Part shown: positions 1-9,474 of the stretch, piece after piece
Position numbering within the stretch: the first letter of the stretch is position 1
Layout of the letters: every line of letters starts with the position of its first letter
From: Gemmatimonadota bacterium
GTDB taxonomy: Bacteria > Gemmatimonadota > Gemmatimonadetes > Longimicrobiales > Gaopeijiaceae
Direction: 5' to 3'
Assembly (NCBI GenBank): GCA_022823365.1
Contig: JAJDXG010000020.1
Location: forward strand, 48,948-112,947
Length of the DNA stretch: 64,000 nucleotides
Translations under genes and position numbers: made by a program
Notes under the pieces: generated by a model
What the model saw: only the letters and a program-made list of their open reading frames with translations
Database searches by the model: none
Told to the model about the DNA's origin: nothing

Positions 1-2
1 TC

Positions 3-1883
3 GCCGGTCTGCCTCCTTCGATCGACGTCAAAACGATCGCTGGCGGGCTGGCAATGCGGGCAGCGGAAGCGCTGATGCTCGAGGATCCCATGATCGGCAT
101 GCGTCAAACGATCCGTGTCGCGACTAACGACCGCGACAAGGCGCTCATGCGAATGCTCTCGCGACCTCGAGTGGCTTCGCTTACACCCGCGACCGCAAAT
201 GCACTGGCCGCGGATGTTCAGATCGCATTGAAGGACGCGATCTCATGGGTTCGGGCGACTGGAGCGGGGCGCAGGCTATACGGCACGCGGCGCGCAAGCG
301 TCGCCATCGAATCGTTGTCACGGCTAGTTCTGCGTCTTGATGCTTCATCGGTCATCTCGGTGTTCGACCTTGCGCTCGCTCTCTACAAGGACACAGCGGT
401 CATGCCCTGGTTCTTGCTGCGCGACGCCATGCGCAACCTGTTGCGGCGATGTTGGGAAAGTCTCGACGAGAAGCAGCGCGAGGAGCACGTTCTCGATGTG
501 CTTGAAATGCCTATCGTCGGGCTGGACGGGTTTGCGCGTGACGGTGATCAATGGACGGATCCCGGTGAGATTCTGTCCGAGGACCTCTCGCCGCCCGCGC
601 GGTCGGAGGACAATGAGAATCGATGGGAGGCTGTAGTGGCCACCCTGATTCGGGGGTTGAAAGGAGAGGATCAGGCACGTGAACGAGCAGCAGTGAGGAT
701 TGCCAGCGTTGCGATGTGGGGTCGTCTGACAAAGATCGAAACAGCGCGAGTCGCTGAAGCTCTCTGGGGAATGGCGGGGAATGAGGGAAGAGGACTTCCG
801 CACGGCACGCTGCTACGGGACTACGCCTATATCCTCCTTCCGGAGCCAACCGTTGGCATGGGAAGAGCGCGCTTTGGACGCAAGTGGCTGTCAGGAGACG
901 TTGCCAAGGTGCAGCTAACGCCCATTTATGGTAATCACGCGATCGGCGGCGAGGTTGTCCACGCGGATTCGACGCGAGCAGACGACATTCTGTGGCAGGC
1001 GGGCATGTCTATCGCATTCGTACGTCGAAACGGGAGAACGTTGGATCTGACGGATGAGGAGGAAGGATATCTAATCGGAGTGATTGAGCGATGGTCGCAG
1101 ACCAAGGTCCCGAAGTCGCCGACAATACCAGAGTTCGTTCGAGATGTGTTGAAACGGTCGATACGGGATGCGTGCCGTGGGCTGCGGTGGATTTTGACTG
1201 AAGTTGAGATTGCGAGCGATCTTAAGAGAACGCTCTTTAGGCGAGCATCGGAGTTGATCGACAGTGGGATTCCGGCGTACAGCATCCTTCCGGGCATCGC
1301 CAGCGCAAGCGAGAATCTGCGTGAGGACATCGCCTTGCTCATGTCAACCGGATTGGCATCGGACGATACCACGAAGGGGAAAAGTGCGATGTGGTCATTG
1401 CACTTCTGGATGCGGTTCGCGTCCGACCATGCGCTGGATTTCGTTGCTCCCCCGAGGCACCTGATACGTGAGATTGGGGTGGCCATCGCTACGAGACGGG
1501 GTGCGGTTCTCGCACAAGCCCTCTACGCCGCGAAGTGGGTTTTCGAGGAAGGCGGCAAAGACGCTCAAGAGGCCATCCGCGATCTGGTGCTGAAGGGCTT
1601 GGGATACCTCGCCGAAGAGTTGCGGTACGATCGCGAGGATCCGTTTGATGGGAAACTCGACGTTCCGTTGGCCCGATGGCGCAGCACCCAAGTGGCGCGT
1701 GCGATGGCTGAGCAGGGCCTGAGTGGGCATCCTGTGGTCCGGCGGTGGTTGCAGTTGGGAGTGGACGACCCGCTACCGGAAGTACGGCATGTCGCCAGCA
1801 CGTGGGAAGCGGAAGCAATGTTTGCGGTGACCGGTAGCGATGGGGAACGTGAGATTCCGGATGAAGGTAGTGCCGATGCCTAG
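3..1883 (+). CDS. Large alpha-helical protein of unknown function, 5'-truncated by window edge
   Basis: The ORF track starts this at an internal ATG (54), but the frame is open with no stop back to base 3, so the true start is probably outside the window and at least 627 codons are visible. I do not recognise the family. The sequence has no signal peptide, is rich in Leu, Ala, Arg and Glu with regularly spaced hydrophobics, and looks like HEAT-type helical repeats; a C-terminal stretch (WLQLGVDDPLPEVRHVAS) also resembles a HEAT repeat. It lies 281 bp upstream of pglZ on the same strand, so it is probably an island gene interposed within or next to the BREX locus. It could be the helical C-terminal part of a larger defence protein whose enzymatic domain lies upstream; that is inference. 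Confidence 0.6.
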   Translation, partial: AGLPPSIDVKTIAGGLAMRAAEALMLEDPMIGMRQTIRVATNDRDKALMRMLSRPRVASLTPATANALAADVQIALKDAISWVRATGAGRRLYGTRRASVAIESLSRLVLRLDASSVISVFDLALALYKDTAVMPWFLLRDAMRNLLRRCWESLDEKQREEHVLDVLEMPIVGLDGFARDGDQWTDPGEILSEDLSPPARSEDNENRWEAVVATLIRGLKGEDQARERAAVRIASVAMWGRLTKIETARVAEALWGMAGNEGRGLPHGTLLRDYAYILLPEPTVGMGRARFGRKWLSGDVAKVQLTPIYGNHAIGGEVVHADSTRADDILWQAGMSIAFVRRNGRTLDLTDEEEGYLIGVIERWSQTKVPKSPTIPEFVRDVLKRSIRDACRGLRWILTEVEIASDLKRTLFRRASELIDSGIPAYSILPGIASASENLREDIALLMSTGLASDDTTKGKSAMWSLHFWMRFASDHALDFVAPPRHLIREIGVAIATRRGAVLAQALYAAKWVFEEGGKDAQEAIRDLVLKGLGYLAEELRYDREDPFDGKLDVPLARWRSTQVARAMAEQGLSGHPVVRRWLQLGVDDPLPEVRHVASTWEAEAMFAVTGSDGEREIPDEGSADA

Positions 1884-2164
1884 CACATTGTCTTCGAGAA
1901 ACGCGAACGAAATGCGCGGTCTATCGTTTCGAGCCGCATTTCCGGTCGGAAAGGGACCAGCAACAGTCAAGACAAGTCTTTCTGACACACTTCTCTCGCT
2001 TCCGGGTCGGAGATTCGGAAGCGGGCCGTGCGCCTTCGCGAACACGGACGGAGGGCCAGATCGACGACGCCAACACGCGTCGCAGTTATGGCCACCGATC
2101 ACCGAATAATGACCGCCACCAGCGGTAACCACACCCCGTTGTCATCAAGGGGTTTACGAAGACT

Positions 2165-4534
2165 ATGACCCCACGCGCTCGCCTTATGACGGAGCTCAGC
2201 TCATCAGCATCCGCTCCCAGCACACCCCTCGACCACCTCGCCCGCACCCTCCGTGGCCGCGCCTCGGTCCCGAGTAACCAGGCAACCCCCGTGGCGATCC
2301 TGTGGACCGACCCCAAGGCCGAATGGCGCGCGCTTCTCCCGGTGGCTCTCACTCGCATACCGGAGCTGCTCGCGCTTGGCGACTATCACCCCGAACGCCG
2401 AACCGGTCCCGCGATCTGGCTGCGTTGCGTGGTGGATGGCGTGATCGAAGCACCAGGTCTCACCCCCGGCCGCACGCCAATCATCTACCTCCCGGGAGTG
2501 GAGCGTGGCCAGCTGCGCGCCGGCGAGGACTGTCCCGACCAACTGAAGCCACTCGTCGAGCTGATGTATCGCGGAGTCCTCTGGCACCACCCGAACGGCC
2601 GCGACTGGAGCGTAATGGCGTTCTTGGGCTCGTCCGCCGGACCGGACCTCGACATAGCGACCGATCAGGGTACCATCGCCGCGCTCCTCGGGGCATTGGA
2701 CCAGGTAGCCCTGACCTCGGTCGAGGAGATGCGGGACCGCCGCCTCGATGCTGCCGATTTCAACCAACTGGCCGGCGCGGACGCCATACGCGACATCCTG
2801 CGCTGGATGGCCGATCCCGAAGGCACGCGATCCCGGCTGGCGGGCAGTCGTTGGTATGCCTTCCGCGACGAGTGCCGTCGTGTACTCCGATTCGATCCCG
2901 AGAAGGATGCGGATGTGTCGGCTGGCGCCAGTCTGGGCGAAGGAAGCGGGCGCTGGGCTGACGTGTGGACCCGGTTCACGGAAGCACCTGAGGCCTTTCC
3001 GGGAGTACCCGAGGTGCTCGCACGGAGTCGTCCGGGCGAGGAGCTTCTGTTTCACCGCGACCGTTGGCCGGACCTCAACGAAGAGGATGAAGAATCGGTG
3101 CAGCGCGCACTGGCCAAGTTGGCCGGGCTGCCTCACGCCGATGCTTGCCGGATGATCGCGCGACTTGAGGAAGAGCACGCCCATCGCCGAACCTGGGTAT
3201 GGGCACGCCTGCGCCGTTCTCCATTCGCAATGTTGCTGGAGCCGCTGGCCCGCGTGGCGGACTCGGTGGGTTCGGCGATCGGAGGTATGACGCCCGACGA
3301 TGTGGCCGAGGTCTACGCGGACCGCGGATGGTACGCGGACGCCAGCGCCCGGGAGGCTCTTGCCCTTGCGCCCGCGGGAGAGGAGAAGATCGTCGCAGAC
3401 GCCGTCCGCCATTTACTCGAGCCTTGGCTTGACGGCTCTGCCCGCGCCTTGCAGGCGTCCATGGAGCGCCAACCGCTCCCGTCCGCCGGTAACCAGGCCA
3501 CCATCGTCGCAGGCGAGGATGAATGCCTCCTCTTCGTGGATGGGTTGCGGTACGAGCTCGGACGCCGATTGGCCGATCGGTTGGAGGCGACCGGGTCCAG
3601 GACAACGATCGCGCATCGCTGGGCGGCGACCCCGACAGTGACGGCCACCGCCAAACCTGCCGTCTGCCCTGTTGCCGTTGAAGTCACGGGAAATCAACTC
3701 GGTGCGACATTCCAACCCGTGATGAGAGATTCGGGCCGGATCGCCCACGTGAAGGAGCTCCGAGGAGCCATGGAGTCGGCCGGCTATCAGATAATCAACG
3801 CCGGCACGCTGGAGATTCCCTTGAACGCAGGCGCGCGCGGCTGGCTGGAGACGGGGGAAATCGACAAGCACGGCCACCATCACCGTGCCATCCCGTTCGC
3901 CCGCCAGATCGAGCACGAGCTGGACAGCCTGGTCCGTCAAATCGCGCGGCTGCTCAAGGCGGGCTGGCGCTCTGTGCGGATCGTTACCGACCACGGCTGG
4001 CTCCTTCTTCCAGGGGGACTGCCCATGGTCCGTCTGCCCAAGCACCTCACTGAGTCCAAGTGGGCGCGCTGCGCCGTCATCTCAAGAGACTCGACGCCGG
4101 ACGCTCCGCTCCATCCCTGGTACTGGAACGCCGGAGAGTGGTTTGCGACCCCGCCAGGCATCGCGTGCTTCAGCAAGCGGGACGAGTACGCACACGGTGG
4201 GCTCAGCATACAGGAGTGTCTGATTCCAGACATCCGGGTCGAAGGTGCGGAGGACGGCAGGACAACCGCCGTCATCCAGTCGATCTCCTGGGTGCGATTC
4301 CGCTGCAACATTTCCGTCCAAGTCCGGGGGGGCAGTGCTTCTGCTGACTTGCGTCTTGAAAGTCCCAGCGGTGAATCGGTGGCGTCCTTGACCAAGAAGA
4401 TCGACGAAGATGGTTTGGCCAGCCTCATCCTCGCCGACGACGAATACGAGGACGCCGCCCTGGTTCTCGTAGTCACCGACGCCGATGGCCGGATCCTCTC
4501 CCAAAGGAACACTCGCGCCGGAGTTGATTCATGA
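2165..4534 (+). CDS. pglZ: BREX phosphatase-like protein PglZ (type B)
   Basis: This 789-aa cytoplasmic protein is the alkaline-phosphatase-superfamily component of BREX phage exclusion. The N-terminal half (about 1-440) is family-specific and helical. The PglZ domain follows: a metal-binding motif in LLFVDGLRYELG near residue 457, the TPTVTATAKP segment near 490, and a TDHGWLL metal/His motif near 607. The length fits PglZ type B. Its stop codon overlaps the brxL start in an ATGA, so the two are translationally coupled. The start at 2165 has only a weak ribosome binding site; an ATG seven codons downstream (2186) is an alternative. In canonical BREX the pglX methyltransferase, brxC, brxB and brxA lie upstream; they are not in this window, where an unrelated gene precedes pglZ. 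Confidence 0.9.
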   Translation: MTPRARLMTELSSSASAPSTPLDHLARTLRGRASVPSNQATPVAILWTDPKAEWRALLPVALTRIPELLALGDYHPERRTGPAIWLRCVVDGVIEAPGLTPGRTPIIYLPGVERGQLRAGEDCPDQLKPLVELMYRGVLWHHPNGRDWSVMAFLGSSAGPDLDIATDQGTIAALLGALDQVALTSVEEMRDRRLDAADFNQLAGADAIRDILRWMADPEGTRSRLAGSRWYAFRDECRRVLRFDPEKDADVSAGASLGEGSGRWADVWTRFTEAPEAFPGVPEVLARSRPGEELLFHRDRWPDLNEEDEESVQRALAKLAGLPHADACRMIARLEEEHAHRRTWVWARLRRSPFAMLLEPLARVADSVGSAIGGMTPDDVAEVYADRGWYADASAREALALAPAGEEKIVADAVRHLLEPWLDGSARALQASMERQPLPSAGNQATIVAGEDECLLFVDGLRYELGRRLADRLEATGSRTTIAHRWAATPTVTATAKPAVCPVAVEVTGNQLGATFQPVMRDSGRIAHVKELRGAMESAGYQIINAGTLEIPLNAGARGWLETGEIDKHGHHHRAIPFARQIEHELDSLVRQIARLLKAGWRSVRIVTDHGWLLLPGGLPMVRLPKHLTESKWARCAVISRDSTPDAPLHPWYWNAGEWFATPPGIACFSKRDEYAHGGLSIQECLIPDIRVEGAEDGRTTAVIQSISWVRFRCNISVQVRGGSASADLRLESPSGESVASLTKKIDEDGLASLILADDEYEDAALVLVVTDADGRILSQRNTRAGVDS

Positions 4535-6594
4535 GCGCTTCGACCATCGAAATGGACTCGCTGGACCATGTCGCCAACGAGGCGTTCCCCGGCTACCTGG
4601 TGCGCAAGGATCTGGTGCGGCGGTACGCTCGCCAGTACCCGGTCCCGACCTACGTAGTCGAATTCCTCCTGGGCCGTTACTGCGCGAGCGTGGACGAAGA
4701 CGAGATCAACGAGGGATTGGAGATCGTCAAGCGACAGCTCCAAGGGCGTACTGTGCGGCCCACGGAGCAGGAGGTCTTCAAGTGGCGGGCCCGTGAGCGA
4801 GGATCCGTCCGGCTAATTGACATCGTTCGGGCTCGGCTCGACGCGAAGAACGACTGTTACATCGCCGAGCTTCCCAGTCTCGTGCTCAAGGACGCGCGTA
4901 TCGCAGGACCACTCGTCACCAACAACCAGCGCATTCTTTCCGATGGCTTCTACGCAGAGATCACGCTCGCATACGACGCGTTGATCGCGCAGGAGAAGAA
5001 CGGCCGGCCCTTCAGCGTTGCGGCGCTGAGGCCCATTCAGATGTCGGATCCGAACGTGCTCGACACCCTCGCTCGAGGCCGGCAAGCATTCACCACCTCG
5101 CAGTGGACCGACTTCCTTCTCCGTTCAACCGGTCTCGAGCCCGCAGCTCTCGACGAACGCGCCCGGCGAGTGGCGCTACTGCGCCTAGTCCCATTCGTCG
5201 AAAGCAACTACAACCTCGTCGAGCTGGGTCCGCGCGGAACCGGAAAGAGTCATGTATACCAGCAGATTTCGCCGTATTCCCATCTCCTTTCGGGTGGGAA
5301 GGCAACCGTCGCCAAGATGTTCGTCAACATGGCGAATGGACAGCGAGGTCTGGTCTGCCAGCACGATGTGGTCTGTTTCGACGAGGTCGCCGGCATCTCC
5401 TTCGACCAGAAGGACGGCGTCAACATCATGAAGGGATACATGGCCTCGGGAGAATTCAGTCGAGGAAAGGAGAGCATCCGGGCTGAAGGGTCACTCGTGA
5501 TGGTCGGCAACTTCGACGTCTCCGTTGAACAACAGCAGCGAGTGGCGCACCTCCTGAGTCCTCTTCCCAAGCAGATGCGCGACGACACCGCCTTCCACGA
5601 CCGCATCCACGCCTACGCTCCGGGCTGGGATTTCCCCAAAGTCGATCCGCGCGAGCACCTTACGGACCATTTTGGACTGGTAAACGATTTCCTGAGCGCC
5701 TGCTGGACCCGGCTCCGGCACACCACACGCCTGCCGCTCCTCCAAAACCGGGTATTCTTGGGTGGGGCGCTGTCCGGGCGGGACATCGAGGCCGTCCACA
5801 AGACCATCTCGGGACTCATCAAGCTGCTCTTCCCTGATCCAAAGATGGAAGTCGGCGACGACGATCTCGAATGGATGGTGCGGTTGGCGCTCGAATCCCG
5901 CCGGCGAGTGAAGGAGCAGCAGAAGCGGTGTCTCAAGGCTGAGTTCCGAAACACGCACTTCTCGTTCACGCTGGGCGTGGACGGAATCGAGCAGTTCGTC
6001 TCGACGCCTGAGCTACGCAGCGACGAGGCGATCGAAACGGACCCACTGCCACCAGGCCAGGTATGGGCGATCGGTCCGGGTGTGGAAGGCACTGGACCGG
6101 GGCTCTACCGCATCGAGGCGGTGGTTGGTCCGGGAGCTGGAGGAGCCAAGATCCTCAACCATCCGGTACCGCCTGCGTTCCGGGAGAGCGTGAAGGTCGG
6201 AGAGCAGAATCTCTACACGGGCGCAAAGGCGCTCGTTGGCGATCGGGATGCGCGGGCCCACCAGTACACGGTTCAGATGCAGCCGCGGGATTCGGACAAG
6301 TCAGGGACGGGGCTGGGGTTGCCCGTATTGGCAGCGCTGGTTGGTGGATTGCTGGAGAGGAAGACGCGCGGCGGCGCGATCATCGTCGGAGCCCTGAATC
6401 TTGGAGGATCGCTGGAACAGACACCTGACCCCGTCGCCATGGCGGAGCTGGCTGTGGACAAGCAGGCGAGCGCGTTGCTGATGCCGGTGGGAGCGCGGCG
6501 AGAGCTGATGAAGCTCGATGACGATGTGTGGACGAAGGTGAACATCGAGTTCTATCGGGACGCGCACGACGGGGTGTTCAAGTTGTTGGAGTGA
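4531..6594 (+). CDS. brxL: BREX Lon-related AAA+ protein BrxL
   Basis: This 687-aa protein is the last gene of a BREX operon and starts inside the pglZ stop (ATGA). The N-terminal 200 residues match the BrxL family. A Walker A motif (GPRGTGKSH) lies near residues 233-241 and a Walker B (VVCFDEVAG) near 280-288. The C-terminal 120 residues are Lon-protease-like (GLGLPVLAALVGGLLERK, ending FKLLE). In that domain I see GTGLG where Lon has its Ser-containing GPSAG, and no clear catalytic Lys, so proteolytic activity is doubtful. BrxL proteins are known as DNA-binding AAA+ assemblies needed for phage restriction in many BREX systems. A 124-bp gap separates it from the CBASS genes. Confidence 0.92.
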   Translation: MSASTIEMDSLDHVANEAFPGYLVRKDLVRRYARQYPVPTYVVEFLLGRYCASVDEDEINEGLEIVKRQLQGRTVRPTEQEVFKWRARERGSVRLIDIVRARLDAKNDCYIAELPSLVLKDARIAGPLVTNNQRILSDGFYAEITLAYDALIAQEKNGRPFSVAALRPIQMSDPNVLDTLARGRQAFTTSQWTDFLLRSTGLEPAALDERARRVALLRLVPFVESNYNLVELGPRGTGKSHVYQQISPYSHLLSGGKATVAKMFVNMANGQRGLVCQHDVVCFDEVAGISFDQKDGVNIMKGYMASGEFSRGKESIRAEGSLVMVGNFDVSVEQQQRVAHLLSPLPKQMRDDTAFHDRIHAYAPGWDFPKVDPREHLTDHFGLVNDFLSACWTRLRHTTRLPLLQNRVFLGGALSGRDIEAVHKTISGLIKLLFPDPKMEVGDDDLEWMVRLALESRRRVKEQQKRCLKAEFRNTHFSFTLGVDGIEQFVSTPELRSDEAIETDPLPPGQVWAIGPGVEGTGPGLYRIEAVVGPGAGGAKILNHPVPPAFRESVKVGEQNLYTGAKALVGDRDARAHQYTVQMQPRDSDKSGTGLGLPVLAALVGGLLERKTRGGAIIVGALNLGGSLEQTPDPVAMAELAVDKQASALLMPVGARRELMKLDDDVWTKVNIEFYRDAHDGVFKLLE

Positions 6595-6718
6595 GACATC
6601 CTTAAGACGCCGATCAAAGTTCCTCCATGAGCGGGTTGACTCCGCACGGTGGACCTACGAGATTTCTGGTGTTGCCCGAATATAAGCCGAATCGCACCTA
6701 CACGCCGAGAACCAAAAG

Positions 6719-7666
6719 ATGCAGAGAGCCATTGCCCCGAGCACTCTAGAGAAACAATTCAGCCGCTGGGCAAAGCCTCCCTCCAGGACCGAGCGCGAAC
6801 GCTGCGAGAATGCGATCAGAGCGGTGCGGAATGCCATTGCGGGTAGTGACGCGCTTAGGAAGCGACAGCTGAAGGTCTTCCTTCAAGGTTCGTACCGCAA
6901 CCGGGTTAACGTTCGGCAAGACAGCGATGTCGATGTGGGGATACTCTGCTACGACACATTCATTCCAAGCTATCCGCCGGGGACAGATCACGCGACCTTC
7001 GGCGTGTCTCCCGCCACTTATCACTATCACCAATATAAGCACGATATTCATATGGCTCTGGCTGCACATTTCGGGTCTAATGCAGTCCGCCGAGGCAACA
7101 AAGCATTCGACATTCAACAGAACAGCTACCGAGTCGAAGCAGACGTTGCGCCATTTTTCGAACACCGTCACTATTGGATGAATCAATCTGCTTGGGGTTA
7201 TTGGGGTGGTGTCGTGCTGAAGCCAGGTAGCGGCGGATTCATCTATAACTATCCTGAGCGACTGCTCGAGACCTGGCCAGACCTGAAGCTTCACTACGAG
7301 AGCGGCGTGTCAAAGAACAAGACTACCCACCTACGGTTCAAGGGCGGGGTTCGCATCTTGAAGAAGCTACGAAACCAAATGGATGAGGCGGGAATACTCG
7401 CCGCGCGGCCGGTCCCGGGATTTCTCGTAGAGTGTCTTGTTTTCAACACTCCGAATTCTTGCTTCGACCACCGCACATGGTACGAGCGCGTGTGGGCTAT
7501 TCTGCATCATCTATATTGGAGCACGGTGAGCAACCAAGGCACCCCTGATTGGTACGAAGTCAACGGGGTCAAACTGCTCTTTGCTCCCACGCAGCCGTGG
7601 ACAAAACAGATAGCTCACGAATTCGTTTACGCCGCCCAAGATTACCTAGGAATGCCGCGATTGTAA
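6719..7666 (+). CDS. CBASS CD-NTase (cGAS/DncV-like nucleotidyltransferase)
   Basis: This 315-aa protein is a cyclic-oligonucleotide synthase that would make a nucleotide second messenger on phage infection. The nucleotidyltransferase signature is intact: GSY at residues 57-59, the metal-binding pair D70/D72 in SDVDVG, and a third acidic residue at D142 in VEADVAP. The C-terminal half is helical, as expected for a nucleotidyltransferase substrate-binding domain. It is followed after one base by a Cap15-like effector, giving a minimal two-gene (type I) CBASS with no Cap2/Cap3 ancillary genes. The product nucleotide cannot be read from sequence. There is no strong ribosome binding site before the ATG. 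Nearby bases look less GC-rich than BREX, consistent with separate acquisition. Confidence 0.85.
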   Translation: MQRAIAPSTLEKQFSRWAKPPSRTERERCENAIRAVRNAIAGSDALRKRQLKVFLQGSYRNRVNVRQDSDVDVGILCYDTFIPSYPPGTDHATFGVSPATYHYHQYKHDIHMALAAHFGSNAVRRGNKAFDIQQNSYRVEADVAPFFEHRHYWMNQSAWGYWGGVVLKPGSGGFIYNYPERLLETWPDLKLHYESGVSKNKTTHLRFKGGVRILKKLRNQMDEAGILAARPVPGFLVECLVFNTPNSCFDHRTWYERVWAILHHLYWSTVSNQGTPDWYEVNGVKLLFAPTQPWTKQIAHEFVYAAQDYLGMPRL

Positions 7667-7667
7667 A

Positions 7668-8321
7668 ATGACGTTCAACCGACTCCATATTCTCTTCCTT
7701 GTCGCTTTCACAGCTCTCGTGTGGGCTGGATTTCTGGGCTTACAGGGAACGACTCCGACTTGGGCCCATCTAAGGTCCTTCGCTGGCGTGGTCGGCCCAC
7801 TCGCCTTACTTGGCCTCGCCTTGGACCGACGGCTCTGGTACCGACGCTTCCTACATGGATGGCTAATCAAGCGCCCTGACCTGCGGGGTACATGGCGTGT
7901 CAAGCTTCAGTCAAGCTACGTTGACTCGAAGACCGGAAGCCCCATCCCGCCGATCGTGTGTTATATGGGGATCGAGCAAACACTCTCGACGCTCCAGATG
8001 CACCTGATGACGCCCGAATCTGAGTCTTGGCTGGTCGCCAGCAACATCCGCCCTTCAAGGAGTGGACGGGGATATCAGGTCGCCGGCGTTTACACAAACG
8101 AACCCAAGATCCACCTGCGGAACCAGCGAATCAGTGAAGTACATCGGGGCGCCATTTTCGTTGTCACTCACGGAGACAATCTTCGTCCCGACCGACTCAC
8201 CGCCGAGTACTGGACGGATCGTGGCACGAATGGGAAGATGGACTTCCTGACTCGGGTGGATCAGGTATTCACTCGGTTTGAGGATGCTGACCGCTCCTTC
8301 GTTACCGAGGCTAAGTCCTGA
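7668..8321 (+). CDS. cap15: Cap15-like CBASS effector (2TM plus beta-barrel)
   Basis: This 217-aa protein has two N-terminal hydrophobic helices (about residues 7-25 and 36-52) followed by a beta-strand-rich domain beginning LRGTWRVKLQ. That is the architecture of the SMODS-associated 2TM-beta (S-2TMbeta) family, to which Cap15 belongs. In characterised CBASS the barrel binds the cyclic nucleotide and the transmembrane segments oligomerise and disrupt the inner membrane. The gene starts one base after the CD-NTase stop, so the pair is one operon. Assignment rests on architecture and linkage; the exact nucleotide-binding residues are not identifiable by eye. Confidence 0.8.
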   Translation: MTFNRLHILFLVAFTALVWAGFLGLQGTTPTWAHLRSFAGVVGPLALLGLALDRRLWYRRFLHGWLIKRPDLRGTWRVKLQSSYVDSKTGSPIPPIVCYMGIEQTLSTLQMHLMTPESESWLVASNIRPSRSGRGYQVAGVYTNEPKIHLRNQRISEVHRGAIFVVTHGDNLRPDRLTAEYWTDRGTNGKMDFLTRVDQVFTRFEDADRSFVTEAKS

Positions 8322-8346
8322 GGTATCAACTTTAAGGAGAACGTGC

Positions 8347-8382
8347 ATGACTCGTAAGCCGCGTTCTCTTGAAGGCCAGTAG
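8347..8382 (+). other. Very short ORF behind a good ribosome binding site
   Basis: Just after cap15 an AAGGAG motif sits about seven bases before an ATG that opens only eleven codons (MTRKPRSLEGQ) before TAG. It may be the surviving 5' end of a third operon gene lost when the IS21 remnant was acquired, or it may be meaningless. No function can be given. Confidence 0.25.
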
Positions 8383-8569
8383 CGGTTCTCGTAACTGGAT
8401 TCTGAGATCTGGCACTGCAGCCCTTTTCTGTCGGTTCGGCTTGAGGCCGTGGTCAGCTTGTGGTCAAGGAACGGGAGCTTCGTCTTCGGTTTGAGTCCGG
8501 GGCAGATGCCGGGGATTCAGTCCGCTCTTTCTCAGGCTGGAGGTACTCTCCTTCCCCCTCATTGCCGCA

Positions 8570-9058
8570 GTCAGGATGTTCGCGGCGGAGGCCATCAAGC
8601 AACTCCTGGCCCAGATCACCGCTGCGCCTCGCCACTGCGACGGCCGTGAGCGGCCGAAGGGTCTACTACGCCACCCTGCGACTACCTCGAGGAGGCCCAA
8701 GCCGCGGGGCACTTCAGCCAGCGCCTCCAGACTCCGCACTCACCTGGCGCTCCTAGTCGTCGAAGAAATCGGCTACCTCCGCGTCACCCGCGGTGGCGCC
8801 ATTCTCTTCTTCCAACTCATCAACCGGCGCCACAAGCACGTCCTCGACGGTGCCCACCTCCGGGGCGAGATTCTGCACGACGAGGTCATGGCGGCCGCGC
8901 TGCTCGACCGGCTGCTCCACCGCTGCCATATCGTCAAAATCCGCGGCAACAGCTACCGGCTGCGACGCCACATGGAACTCTACCAAAGCCATCCCAGCCG
9001 ACCGCGTCCCGGGCCCTCCCCGCAGGATTATGCGCAGAGCGAGGAAACGGAATCATGA
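8570..9058 (+). pseudogene. istB: Degenerate istB (IS21-family transposition helper ATPase)
   Basis: Fragments of IstB are spread over several frames. KQLLAQI lies at the 5' side in one frame, followed by VYYATL in a second and DYLEEAQAAGHFSQRLQT in a third. Then LALLVVEEIGYLRVTRGGAILFFQLINRR and GEILHDEVMAAALLDRLLHRCHIVKIRGNSYRLR occur in the frame of the 160-aa ORF. IstB normally has about 250 aa with a Walker A motif; that N-terminal part is missing, and at least two frameshifts are needed to join the rest. No istA is visible. This is an inactive remnant of an IS21 insertion in the defence island. Confidence 0.85.
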
Positions 9059-9125
9059 TCACCGCCCGAGCCCCCTAGGCAGCCCCCGCGCCGAATCGCT
9101 GCTCCCTCCGCGGAGGCTGCCCGAG

Positions 9126-9160
9126 AGTGTGCAGTTTTCGTTGGCCAGAAAGTGTGCACT
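9126..9160. repeat. IS21-type terminal repeat motif
   Basis: Two direct copies of AGTGTGCA (9126-9133 and 9151-9158) are spaced 25 bp apart, about 70 bp past the istB remnant. Multiple short repeats of this AGTGTGCA kind are typical of IS21-family ends, so this probably marks the right end of the decayed element. No matching left end was found. Confidence 0.55.
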
Positions 9161-9401
9161 CCGCGTTCTCCTCCAGTCAGAGGGCCATTTGCAGCAACCT
9201 TTTACAGAGGCTTGCCGCATACGGGTCCGCCAGCGCAGGTAGCACCGGCATCCGGTTGCCCCAACCGGAGACTCCACGCGTTTCGCGGCTTCGGCATGAG
9301 CTCCGGCGGTCCGTGTGGAGGGAACGGAGGGCGACGGGCGTCCGGGGCGCTTGGGGTGTGCACGTTGCCATCAACCCCGAAGGGAAGGACATCTGCGCGA
9401 G

Positions 9402-9430
9402 TTGACTACGTGTCAAGGATAGCGTAAAAT
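9402..9430 (+). promoter_or_regulatory. Sigma70-like promoter for the 9.5-10.9 kb cassette
   Basis: TTGACT and TAAAAT are separated by exactly 17 bp. An AGGAGG ribosome binding site follows about 30 bp downstream, before the ATG at 9475. This is the cleanest housekeeping-type promoter I see in the window. The rest of the 9161-9474 gap holds no convincing gene. Confidence 0.65.
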
Positions 9431-9474
9431 GCCAACCGTTTTAGCAAGAACGATCCTCTAGGAGGTTGGGCACG

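Noticed and set aside
1840-2109. 89-aa ORF between the first gene and pglZ
   Set aside because: It overlaps the end of the first gene, has no domain and no ribosome binding site.
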